Assembly (NCBI GenBank): GCA_963663365.2
Contig: CAXXIH010000008.1
Span: 1,550,001 to 1,614,000 of the forward strand
Direction of reading: 5' to 3'
DNA from: G963663365 sp963663365
GTDB lineage: Bacteria > Hinthialibacterota > Hinthialibacteria > Hinthialibacterales > G963663365
DNA length: 64,000 nucleotides
The notes under the pieces were generated by a model. The model was given only the letters and a program-made list of their open reading frames with translations, was not told the DNA's origin and made no database searches. Below, one piece after another: positions 9,778 to 17,594 of the stretch (the stretch's first letter is position 1; every line of letters starts with the position of its first letter). The translations under genes were made by a program, and so were the position numbers.

Positions 9778-11436
9778 GTGAAGCGCAACACTCTCCATTC
9801 CAACCTCCTCGTTTTTACGATTGGCTTGCAAGCTCTCCTAATTATGTTCTTGGCAGCCCCACTGATTACCATTGCCGGCGGGGCAACGGTAATTATCAAT
9901 AATTCCCCCGCACGATGGCGTGAATTCCCCATCGTCATGAAAATCGACCAGGGAACATTGGGCGATTTAAGCGAAGAAGAGACTTTCTCGCTCATTCGTG
10001 AGTCGCTCGATGCCTGGAATAACGTCTCTACTTCGAAACTGGAAGTCCTCGAAGGTGAACGGCTGGATACCGATTACACCGCAGAAAATTTTGATGGCGA
10101 CACCTCGGTGTTTGTAGAAAACGATATCAATCCGATCCTTCTGGACAATAATGGAGAAATGATTGACGCCTTTTATGGGATAGGCGCCAAAGAATCGATA
10201 TTGGGTGTCGGCACTCCGTATGTACTAACATCAGGCCCAAACGCCGGGACGATCATAAATGGCGGCTTGATCCTTAACGGCTGGCATTTGTCCAGCGCCG
10301 CGGGAGATCAGCAAAATACGAAAGAAGAAACCGTCATCACCGTAATCCATGAATTGGGACATGTTTTTAATCTCGATCACGCTCAAATTTACCGCCATAT
10401 CAATAGCGACGGTTTCATAGATAACGATATTTATATCCCCATTATGTATCCCAAATCATCAAAAGGCGATGCGCTGAGACACGTTCCGGTTTTTGATGAC
10501 TGCGTGGCAATTTCAACACTCTATCCCGCCGACGATGGATCCTTTGAAGCCGGTACGGGCACAATCGCCGGAAGAGTCGTGATGACCGACGGCCATCCGT
10601 TGCTTGGCGGTAACGTCATCGCCCGCAATGTCGAAAGCCGGTATACCATCGTGGCCTCATGCGTCAGCGATTACCTTAAAAAAGAAACCGGCGAGTTCCG
10701 TATCGTCGGCTTGCCGCCGGGAAACTACGAAGTCTGGATCGAACCTGTCTACCCGGAATTTATAGGCGGCTCGAGTGTTGGCCCTTATTCGGAAGTGCTC
10801 ACCGATCCCTCTTTCACAAATCCACCAAGACCCGAGTATTATAACGGCTCCAATGAGGCAGGCAGCGAATCGCTGGATTACCCCTGCCAAGTAACTCCCG
10901 TACAAGTCGAGGCCGGCGAAGAAACGACCATTGAAATGATTGTCCAGCCCCTCACCAATGAGCTGGAGCGCGAAGCCTTCCTGTTGGCCTTAGACACCCC
11001 GGAATTCGGCGGAACAATCGGTGATCACATCTATTACCTTGAGCCGGATGCAACGTACGCAGTAATCGTCGACGAACATATCGACGATTTGACAGTGACA
11101 GTCACGCCTCATGGCCAGCGCCAATTGAAGTTGTGCGTAAATAGAGATGCCCGCGTAAATGCAGCCGCCGAAAATCAAATCGACTCGCTGCTTGCATCGG
11201 CAGAGGGCGAGACGCTCGTATATGAAATGAGTCGGACAGCACCCTCATCGACCGATGGCCCGGTTATGCAAGATGGAACCTATTACTTCACGGTATTAGA
11301 TTACGCCTCCGGCCCCGGCGAATTCACAATATCAGCATCTTCCGGCGGCATGCCCCAAAATACGCCGGTGCCAACTTCCACACCTTCTCCCACACCGACT
11401 CAAGAAGTCCAAATTGGAGACTGGATCCATTATTAA
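9778..11436 (+). CDS. Secreted metzincin-type metalloprotease with carboxypeptidase-regulatory-like domain
   Basis: I take the GTG at 9778 as start: GGAAAGG lies 9 nt upstream and no in-frame ATG precedes the signal segment (about residues 10-40, hydrophobic). The zinc motif HELGHVFNLDH (His191, Glu192, His195, His201) matches HExxHxxxxxH of metzincins, and the Met-turn is at IMYP (Met223), as in matrixin-like proteases. A CarboxypepD_reg Ig-like domain follows (GTIAGRVVMTDG ... IVGLPPGNYEVWIEP). The C-terminus is a Pro/Thr/Ser linker that stops shortly after, where many homologous surface proteins would continue. The protein is therefore a likely exported peptidase; its target and anchoring are unknown. 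Confidence 0.8.
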   Translation: MKRNTLHSNLLVFTIGLQALLIMFLAAPLITIAGGATVIINNSPARWREFPIVMKIDQGTLGDLSEEETFSLIRESLDAWNNVSTSKLEVLEGERLDTDYTAENFDGDTSVFVENDINPILLDNNGEMIDAFYGIGAKESILGVGTPYVLTSGPNAGTIINGGLILNGWHLSSAAGDQQNTKEETVITVIHELGHVFNLDHAQIYRHINSDGFIDNDIYIPIMYPKSSKGDALRHVPVFDDCVAISTLYPADDGSFEAGTGTIAGRVVMTDGHPLLGGNVIARNVESRYTIVASCVSDYLKKETGEFRIVGLPPGNYEVWIEPVYPEFIGGSSVGPYSEVLTDPSFTNPPRPEYYNGSNEAGSESLDYPCQVTPVQVEAGEETTIEMIVQPLTNELEREAFLLALDTPEFGGTIGDHIYYLEPDATYAVIVDEHIDDLTVTVTPHGQRQLKLCVNRDARVNAAAENQIDSLLASAEGETLVYEMSRTAPSSTDGPVMQDGTYYFTVLDYASGPGEFTISASSGGMPQNTPVPTSTPSPTPTQEVQIGDWIHY

Positions 11437-11590
11437 ACGATAAGAGGCGCCTATTTATTTCCTTACAAATCGCCCCCGTCCACAAACACTTTTACATTAA
11501 AAACCTGCTTGAGTTGTGCTACCTTAAATGACTCTATCAGCCAAGGATGGCTCCCTGCTGTGGCATCCTTAGGAGCCAAAGGTTTTCCTC

Positions 11591-12613
11591 ATGGTTCGTG
11601 GCACAAAAGAAAAAGCAAAACTAACGGGCCGGAAAAAGGCTTCTATCCTCATGGTTACCTTAGGTCCGGAAGTAGCAGCAGATGTCTACCGTTCGCTTTC
11701 AGATGAAGAAATCGAGCAGATCACGCTTGAAGTCGCCAACCTGGGAACCGTTCCCCAAGAACTAACCACACAGGTCATCGAGGAGTTTTATCACACCGCG
11801 ATGGCCAAACAGTACATGAGCTCGGGCGGTATCGGCACGGCCCGGGAAATCCTGGAAAAGGCGCTCGGGCCCGGCAAGGCCATGGAGATCATCGAACGCC
11901 TCCAGGGCATGCTCCAAGGTTCGCCGTTCGATTTCTTAAAGAAAGTCGATCCCAACCACCTACTGAACTTCATCCAGAACGAGCACCCTCAGACCATCGC
12001 CTTGATTTTGGCGCATTTGGAATACGAACAGTCGGCCGTCATCATGTCGGCCTTGCCGCCTGAATTGCAGACCGAAGTTGCACTTCGCATTGCCACCATG
12101 GACCAAACCGCGCCGGAAATCATTTCCGAAGTGGAACGCGTGTTGGAACGCAAAATCGCCACGGTCTTGTCGCAGGAATTCACCGTCGCCGGTGGTATCG
12201 AGGCCTTGGCCGAGTTGCTCAACCGTGTCGACCGGGCCACGGAAAAAGGCATCTTGGAGACACTCGAAGAAGAGAACCAAGAGTTGGCGGTGGAAATCAA
12301 GAAACTGATGTTCACCTTCGACGATGTCATGCTATTAGATGACAAAGCGATTCAGTCGGTTCTCAAAGAAGTGGATATGAAAGAAGTCGCGGTTGCGCTA
12401 AAAGGCGCAACTGAAGAAGTCAAAGAGAAGATTTTCAGCAATGTATCCTCCCGCGCAGCGGAGAATATGCGCGAGGAGATGGAGTTTATGGGCCCGGTGC
12501 GGGTCAAACAGGTGGAAGAAGCGCAACAGAAGATCGTGGCGGTCATCCGCCGCCTGGAAGAATCCGGCGAAATCATCATCGCCCGGGGCGATGGCGACGA
12601 AATGCTCGCCTAA
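11591..12613 (+). CDS. fliG: Flagellar motor switch protein FliG (copy 2)
   Basis: This is a second full-length FliG of 340 residues, the same length as copy 1 at 6732 and colinear with it. Conserved blocks are RKKASILMVTLGPEVAADVYRSL, NEHPQTIALIL, DMKEVAVALKGA and SSRAAENM. The C-terminal charged segment reads LLDDKAIQSVL where copy 1 and many FliG proteins have LDDR, so a torque-helix Arg is replaced by Lys. Both copies lie outside any flagellar operon. Duplication followed by divergence is the simplest history; separate motors or alternative stators are possible but not shown here. Confidence 0.93.
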   Translation: MVRGTKEKAKLTGRKKASILMVTLGPEVAADVYRSLSDEEIEQITLEVANLGTVPQELTTQVIEEFYHTAMAKQYMSSGGIGTAREILEKALGPGKAMEIIERLQGMLQGSPFDFLKKVDPNHLLNFIQNEHPQTIALILAHLEYEQSAVIMSALPPELQTEVALRIATMDQTAPEIISEVERVLERKIATVLSQEFTVAGGIEALAELLNRVDRATEKGILETLEEENQELAVEIKKLMFTFDDVMLLDDKAIQSVLKEVDMKEVAVALKGATEEVKEKIFSNVSSRAAENMREEMEFMGPVRVKQVEEAQQKIVAVIRRLEESGEIIIARGDGDEMLA

Positions 12614-12748
12614 TACGCCACAATCCCTCAACAAAATTCACACAAACCATCGGCGCCCCGGTTTGCGGCACGGGTACAGGCTTGTTACCTTCAGTAGCAG
12701 GATCAATCCATTCACAGTAGCGTTGAATCCAAAACAGGGATCCGAATC

Positions 12749-14008
12749 ATGATGCTGGAGCAAATTAACAATTGGCTTACGGAACAAGGTGTCAATGTTG
12801 CATTGACCGTTTTTGTCGTGCGTTGCATAGCCGTCCTAATGATGGCCGCGCTTTGCTTCCTGGCAAACTGGATCGCAAAACGTCTCGTTCTTGCCGCCGT
12901 CCACAAATTTGTGCAACGTTCCAAAAACCGCTGGGATGACATCTTTGTTCAGCAGGGAGTGTTCCGCTGGCTGGCGCATCTCGCTCCCGGCCTCGTGATT
13001 TACCTCACGGCCAATGTCGCCTTCGCGGGCGCGGATGCTTGGATCCACTTTGCCCAAGGTTTGGCCAAGATTTATATGATCCTTGTCGGATTGCTGGCTT
13101 TCGATTCCTTCCTGAATTCGATCCTAAGAATCTACGACACCTTTGAGATATCCCGTCAGCGGCCGATTAAATTCTACCTGCAAGTCGTCAAAATCATCGC
13201 CTATTTGAGCGCGGGAATCCTCATCCTCGCCGTTCTTCTCAATCAATCGCCATTCCCCATCTTTGCCGGACTCGGGACATTGACCGCCGTGCTTATGCTC
13301 GTCTTTAAAGACAGCATTCTCGGTTTTGTGGCCGGGATTCAGATCAGTGGCAACGACATGCTTCGGCGGGGAGACTGGATCGAAATGCCCCAGTATGGCG
13401 CCGATGGCGACGTTACCGACATCTCCCTGACCACAGTTAAAGTCCAAAACTGGGATAAGACCATATCCACCATCCCGCCCTATTCACTGGTAACCAACTC
13501 CTTCAAAAATTGGCGCGGAATGTCCGAATCCGGTGGCCGAAGGATTAAGCGTGTCCTGCATATCGATATGCACTCCATCAAGTTCTGTGATGAGGAGATG
13601 CTGGATCGTTTTGCCAAGATTCAATACATCCACGAATATATTGAGAAGAAACGCCAAGAGGTCGCCGAACACAACCGGAAACTGAATGTCACCGATGAGG
13701 ATCTGGCCAATGGACGGCGTCTAACCAACGTGGGCACCTTTCGGGCCTATATGGAGGCATACCTTCGGAACCACCCCAAGATTCATCAAGATATGACCCT
13801 CTTGGTACGTCACCTTGCGCCCGGTCCTCAAGGACTGCCGATAGAGATTTACGCATTTAGCAACGATCAGCAGTGGGCTAACTATGAATCGATCCAGGCC
13901 GATCTTTTCGATCACTTCCTGGCCGTACTGCCCTGTTTCGATCTGCGTGTCTATCAGGAACCCTCGGGAGCGGATGTACGAGGGTTGATTGGTACAAAAT
14001 TGAGGTAG
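12749..14008 (+). CDS. ybdG: MscS-family mechanosensitive channel, YbdG (MscM) type
   Basis: The 419-residue inner-membrane protein has about five N-terminal hydrophobic segments (first at about residues 18-38) and then the MscS pore/beta core. The signature block GLGTLTAVLMLVFKDSILGF, followed by GDWIEMPQYGADGDVTDI and VQNWDKTISTIPPYSLV, is diagnostic for the YbdG branch. YbdG-type channels open under mild osmotic downshift. The length agrees with YbdG (about 415 residues). The gene is preceded by fliG copy 2 and followed after 78 nt by an MFS gene on the same strand; I see no clear shared function. Confidence 0.9.
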   Translation: MMLEQINNWLTEQGVNVALTVFVVRCIAVLMMAALCFLANWIAKRLVLAAVHKFVQRSKNRWDDIFVQQGVFRWLAHLAPGLVIYLTANVAFAGADAWIHFAQGLAKIYMILVGLLAFDSFLNSILRIYDTFEISRQRPIKFYLQVVKIIAYLSAGILILAVLLNQSPFPIFAGLGTLTAVLMLVFKDSILGFVAGIQISGNDMLRRGDWIEMPQYGADGDVTDISLTTVKVQNWDKTISTIPPYSLVTNSFKNWRGMSESGGRRIKRVLHIDMHSIKFCDEEMLDRFAKIQYIHEYIEKKRQEVAEHNRKLNVTDEDLANGRRLTNVGTFRAYMEAYLRNHPKIHQDMTLLVRHLAPGPQGLPIEIYAFSNDQQWANYESIQADLFDHFLAVLPCFDLRVYQEPSGADVRGLIGTKLR

Positions 14009-14086
14009 ACTATCCAGTATCCGCAACACAAATCGTCTGTAGCCGGTTAAGAAAGTCTGTAAGTCATCCTGTGGTTTAATTAAGTC

Positions 14087-15490
14087 ATGGCACACAACAT
14101 CCAAAGTGAGATGAAGGCCATACGGTCCGGCCTGCAATGTTCAACAGTGGAAGCCATCTTCGCCACCATCCACCTGGTGTTGAGCCAAGGCATCTTTCTG
14201 ACCAATTACGTATTGGATTTGGGTGCAACCAATTTCGTTTGCGGTATTGTTGAATCTCTTCCTTTTCTAACACAATTCTTCGCGTTCATTTCGCCGTTCC
14301 TAGTTCGGCGCATGCAATCACGAAAACCCGTAACGGTGGCCTTTTCTATCGCGCACCGCGCCGCATGGGTTGTGCTTATCGCCCTGCTTTTTATCGAATG
14401 GCCCGTCAAAATTAAGATCACCCTCATGGTGCTAACGTTGCTTCTGTCCAATGCTTGCGCCGTGATTGCCGGGAACGCTTGGTTCTCTTGGATGACCGAT
14501 CTGGTCCCCACCGCGATTCGCGGCTCGTATTATGGACGCCGCAACGCATACCTGGGCTTGGCCTCGCTGATTACTCTTTTCATCGGTTCGCAGTTTTTAA
14601 GTCTTATGCGCGCAACAGGCTGGGGACGTGCGGGTTATGCAACCTGTTTTTCTGTCGCCGTAATCTCCGCTTGTTTCGCCGCCTTCATGCTATCCAGGCA
14701 ATACGAGCCTCCCCTGCGGCCTGTGCCCCCGATGACTCCCAAGCAGATGCTGCGCATTTTGCGCGAAAGGCCCATGCTGCGCATCTTCATTCGCTTTTAT
14801 GTCATTTGGCAATTCTCGCTGGGTTTGGCCGCCGCCTTTTTCGGCGTGCATATGGTCAAAGTGCTCCACATGTCACCGGCCCTAATGGGCTATCACGCCC
14901 TGATTGCCAGCACCATGGCCTGGGTAGGCAGCCAAGTCTGGGGCAAGGCCATCGACCGGGTTGGCGAACGGGCCGTGCTGTTAACCTCCGGTCTATTTAT
15001 CGTCATTTGCGTTTGGGTTTACCTGCCGGCCTATGAGGGTTTTTTGTTTCCCATTTGGAGCAATGCATTTATTGCCGGATTCTGCTGGGCCGGTTTCAAT
15101 ATCTGCGTCTTTAGCTGGCCGCAACGTCTTTGTGGAAAAGAAGACAGGCAATACGCCTTTGGCATGGTCGGGCTTTTTTCGGGCCCCGCCTTCGTCACAG
15201 GCTCGCTTTTAGGCGGAACTCTTACAACCGTGCTGCCTGAGGTGCTCTTCACAATAGGCGGTTTCAAGGTCCTCCACTTCCACCTGCTTTTCTTCTTGTC
15301 CTCAATAGGCCGTTTGTCATCGGTATTGCTTATTGCCAACTGGTCATCAGCGCACGACCAGACCACGAGGTCCGTTACACGCTGTGTCACCGATACCGTA
15401 CGCGAACTCTACGCCGCCACACTCGAACAATCGTGGACCGTACGGCTTATTAAATCTCATTCAAATTCGCGCGATCAAGACCGGGATTAG
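14087..15490 (+). CDS. MFS transporter
   Basis: The 467-residue protein has about twelve hydrophobic segments spread over its length. The loop between segments 4 and 5 carries WFSWMTDLVPTAIRGSYYGRRNAYLG, a motif of a bacterial MFS subfamily often found in Planctomycetes-Verrucomicrobia type genomes. The central loop of about residues 205-230 separates two six-helix halves. No substrate can be predicted. It has no strong Shine-Dalgarno site. The gene runs directly into the repeat-rich interval that follows. Confidence 0.85.
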   Translation: MAHNIQSEMKAIRSGLQCSTVEAIFATIHLVLSQGIFLTNYVLDLGATNFVCGIVESLPFLTQFFAFISPFLVRRMQSRKPVTVAFSIAHRAAWVVLIALLFIEWPVKIKITLMVLTLLLSNACAVIAGNAWFSWMTDLVPTAIRGSYYGRRNAYLGLASLITLFIGSQFLSLMRATGWGRAGYATCFSVAVISACFAAFMLSRQYEPPLRPVPPMTPKQMLRILRERPMLRIFIRFYVIWQFSLGLAAAFFGVHMVKVLHMSPALMGYHALIASTMAWVGSQVWGKAIDRVGERAVLLTSGLFIVICVWVYLPAYEGFLFPIWSNAFIAGFCWAGFNICVFSWPQRLCGKEDRQYAFGMVGLFSGPAFVTGSLLGGTLTTVLPEVLFTIGGFKVLHFHLLFFLSSIGRLSSVLLIANWSSAHDQTTRSVTRCVTDTVRELYAATLEQSWTVRLIKSHSNSRDQDRD

Positions 15491-15591
15491 CGTGTATCTC
15501 GAAAATTCCTTTCACTTCGCCCTGTCCCCATTCGCCCCCATTGAATTGCTGCATAAACAGGTGATGCACCGCTCGATCCTGCCTTTTTGCC

Positions 15592-15800
15592 TCTACTTTC
15601 TCCTCTCCACTTTCTCCCCGCCCACCGGTGGCGCGGGAGCGACTGTCTCACAAATCAAAGGCAACGTCGCCACGAGCGGGAGGACGAATCTCCTGATGAG
15701 CCGCTCCTTCTTCTAAGCTAAACATGTATCTCTTGTGCAGCGGGAGGGCGAGGCTCCTGCCGAGCCGCTGTTTGCCATACGCACACATGGTTCTCCCTAT
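15592..15800 (+). repeat. Family B repeat copies (GAGCC hairpin element)
   Basis: Two copies of a dispersed element lie here. The core reads GGGAGGGCGAGGCTCC then TGCCGAGCCGC, giving a short GGCTC/GAGCC hairpin, followed by a tail close to TTTGCCATACGCACACATGG. Related copies are near 16055, 34085 and 52608, and on the other strand near 58270. An AG-rich motif (TCCTCTCCACTTTCT at 15599) also recurs near 58208, 60250 and 63555. No plausible gene covers this interval. Confidence 0.6.
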
Positions 15801-15824
15801 CCACCAACTCCCTCAAATATCTAT

Positions 15825-15950
15825 ACCAAGCGCTGAAAGCGCGCAGCAAGCGTAGCCCAGGCTAGAGCCCGAGCATGCCGAAGGCGGGCGAAGGGCGTCA
15901 GCCTGGGTAAATGTCCCCCAAAAATCCTAAGCGCTGTAAGCGCGAAGCAA
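15825..15950 (+). repeat. Family C three-hairpin repeat, copy 1 (reference copy)
   Basis: This is the clearest copy of a compound element. Hairpin 1 is GCGCT-GAA-AGCGC at 15830-15842, preceded by ACCAA. A central stem pairs CCCAGGCT (15856-15863) with AGCCTGGG (15900-15907). Hairpin 3 is GCGCT-GTA-AGCGC at 15931-15943, preceded by CCTAA. Other copies keep this architecture with different stem bases. It is non-coding. Confidence 0.7.
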
Positions 15951-15976
15951 TACGCAAAAGGTCTCGCTGCTCAGGG

Positions 15977-16060
15977 TGCTGACCAATTAAATCCTACGCA
16001 CATACCCCGAGATCGTGAGCCGGCAGGTCCGCCTTGGCGGGATACACGGCGGTCACGCCG
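15977..16060 (+). repeat. Family D repeat copy
   Basis: This element carries CAGGGTGCT, then CGAGATCGTGAG and a GTCCGCC/GGCGGGA type inverted repeat. Matching copies are at 34563 (CAGGGTGCTTCCCAACTACA, CGAAATCGTGAGG) and, on the other strand, near 57405 and 61690. It is non-coding. Confidence 0.5.
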
Positions 16061-16143
16061 CGTGAGGACGAATCTCCTGATGAGCCACTTCTTTCTCTAA
16101 GCTGAATATGTATCTCTCAATTCGCCAACTTTTTTAAATACAA

Positions 16144-16242
16144 AAACCAAGCACCGAAGGTGCGGAAAGGCAATAGCCTGGGGCGAGCGAAGCGGAGCCC
16201 CAGGTAGAATTAAAAAAACGTAAGCCCTGTAAGGGCGCAAGA
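16144..16242 (+). repeat. Family C repeat, copy 2 (covarying stems)
   Basis: Hairpin 1 here is GCACC-GAA-GGTGC (16151-16163). The central stem is CCTGGGGC (16177-16184) with GCCCCAGG (16197-16204). Hairpin 3 is GCCCT-GTA-AGGGC (16224-16236). Relative to copy 1 both arms have changed together, so pairing is kept. Confidence 0.7.
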
Positions 16243-16254
16243 AAAGTATTTCCC

Positions 16255-16380
16255 TTACGCACTTTCAGCGCTTGGGGGTTGTGGGGGGTACCTTACCCAG
16301 GCTTGCGCCCTGCGTCGGCCTAAAGCCGACTCGGGCTCAGCCTAGGCTATTCCCTCGTCGCACCTACGGTGCTTGGTATT
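16255..16380 (-). repeat. Family C repeat, copy 3, inverted orientation
   Basis: Read on the minus strand this has GCACC-GTA-GGTGC at one end and a GCGCT-GAA-AGTGC hairpin at the other, with a central CCCAGGCT/AGCCTAGG stem. It lies head to head with copy 2. Confidence 0.6.
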
Positions 16381-16661
16381 TGCAGATGATTTGGTTTGTA
16401 CGTATTGATAATAGTGTTGGTAGGTACGAAGCAAAGTTTTAATGGTGGGTAATTTACCACCCTACAATTTGGTGTGGGTGCTTGAGAGGGTTGGTGGGCA
16501 GGGAGATACGTATGTATAGCAAATAGCGGCCCCGCATCAGTGTCGTCGGGCAGTTCCATGGCAATGACGCCTACCGGCGGAAGTGCTCCGAGGCCGAAGA
16601 TACACAATGTGAGGCAAAAAGATGCATTGAATCCTGCGATCAACCTCATAGCAATTTTCAT
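16347..16661 (-). CDS. Doubtful small secreted protein running into repeat sequence
   Basis: The frame of 104 residues begins with a signal-peptide-like segment (MKIAMRLIAGFNASF, then a hydrophobic run), but its last 50 or so residues translate intergenic repeat sequence. There is no clear ribosome site. It lies 31 nt downstream of the accessory membrane gene at 16693 on the same strand, so it could be a co-transcribed remnant. It could equally be a chance frame; I would not rely on it. Confidence 0.25.
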   Translation of the reverse strand: MKIAMRLIAGFNASFCLTLCIFGLGALPPVGVIAMELPDDTDAGPLFAIHTYLPAHQPSQAPTPNCRVVNYPPLKLCFVPTNTIINTYKPNHLQIPSTVGATRE

Positions 16662-16692
16662 TCAATTATCAATATAGACTTTCCGGCTGTAA

Positions 16693-17448
16693 TTATTTAT
16701 TGGGAGGGGGCGCAACAATTCCATACAATCTCAATTCAGGCAGAACATACCCATTATCATCCGCAATCGAAAAAAGTTCTGATATAACCAGTTGTGTCTT
16801 TTCAGCGTTGTCAATTTGTCGGAAGTCGCTTCTAATTTTTATATATTTATCTTCAGACAAAGCCGGTCGAACAATTTCTATTGATCGCTCAATGTAATTA
16901 ACCGCTCCCTGACAGGAAACCCATCTTATAAACTCATCAATAAATAAAATCGACAGGACAGCATATCCTCCTACTACGGTTATATATAGTAATTTTCTCT
17001 TTTTGCAGCATAGGGAAATCATCCATTCATCAAATTTAGAAATATGAGTTTCAATTGGCTCAACCAACTTATCAATCGCCTTAAACAAACGCCTAAGTTG
17101 CATGTAGACAATAAATGGAAACGTTAGGGATACGGCGAAAATCACGAATGATGGAATATATAGGAAAATATTTGCTTGACTTCCAACATCTCGATAAAGA
17201 GTGTCTACATACCCACTATGTATTGATATCATCAACGTAAAAAATAAATTTCCAAATTTATAGACTATATGTTTTATTAAAACATCCCACAAACAGGATC
17301 CTAAAACACCTAGAAATAGTATTGTGACAAGAGATTTTGAACCTGTTAATCTTGTATTTGATGTACAGTTCATTATTGGAGTATCAGTTTCATAATTCTC
17401 AACCAAACCTTTATCGTCCAAGTTGTTTCGCACGCTTTCTTCCACCAT
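16693..17448 (-). CDS. AT-rich accessory membrane protein of unknown function
   Basis: I recognise no family. The protein of about 251 residues has hydrophobic segments at about 40-60 (TILFLGVLGSCLW), 95-120 (IFLYIPSFVIFAVSLTFPFI) and 155-175 (ITVVGGYAVLSILFI), then a soluble C-terminal tail of about 75 residues rich in charged residues. The start at 17448 (or GTG at 17451) is chosen because GGAGGG lies 8-10 nt upstream; the longer frame begins inside that ribosome site. Base composition is clearly more AT-rich than the flanking genes, which suggests transfer. Its promoter/leader is nearly identical to that of the accessory gene at 60718, so the two may share regulation. Confidence 0.65.
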   Translation of the reverse strand: MVEESVRNNLDDKGLVENYETDTPIMNCTSNTRLTGSKSLVTILFLGVLGSCLWDVLIKHIVYKFGNLFFTLMISIHSGYVDTLYRDVGSQANIFLYIPSFVIFAVSLTFPFIVYMQLRRLFKAIDKLVEPIETHISKFDEWMISLCCKKRKLLYITVVGGYAVLSILFIDEFIRWVSCQGAVNYIERSIEIVRPALSEDKYIKIRSDFRQIDNAEKTQLVISELFSIADDNGYVLPELRLYGIVAPPPNK

Positions 17449-17454
17449 CACTAT

Positions 17455-17537
17455 AATTCCCTCCACCTCGCTTCGGGGATAATACTACATGATGATCATG
17501 ACACGGATGTGCCTATTCTGTCAACCGGGAAACGCAC
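17455..17537 (-). promoter_or_regulatory. Shared promoter/leader element, copy A
   Basis: On the minus strand the element has a -35 box TTGACA (17519-17524), an 18-nt spacer holding CACATCCGTGTCA, and a -10 candidate CATGAT (17495-17500). A leader with CCCGAAGCGAGG and GGAGGG (ribosome site) leads to the ATG. The same order and most bases recur at 61432-61519. A TGACA-N15-TGTCA inverted repeat overlaps the -35 and spacer and is a candidate operator. Confidence 0.6.
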
Positions 17538-17594
17538 TCATTTTTACATAGGTAATTTATGGTGTGGGTGGAGTATTGACCCGAGCGGCCACTC

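Noticed and set aside
15825..16380. CRISPR-like array
   Set aside because: Repeats are of different families in mixed orientation, spacing is irregular and no cas gene is present.
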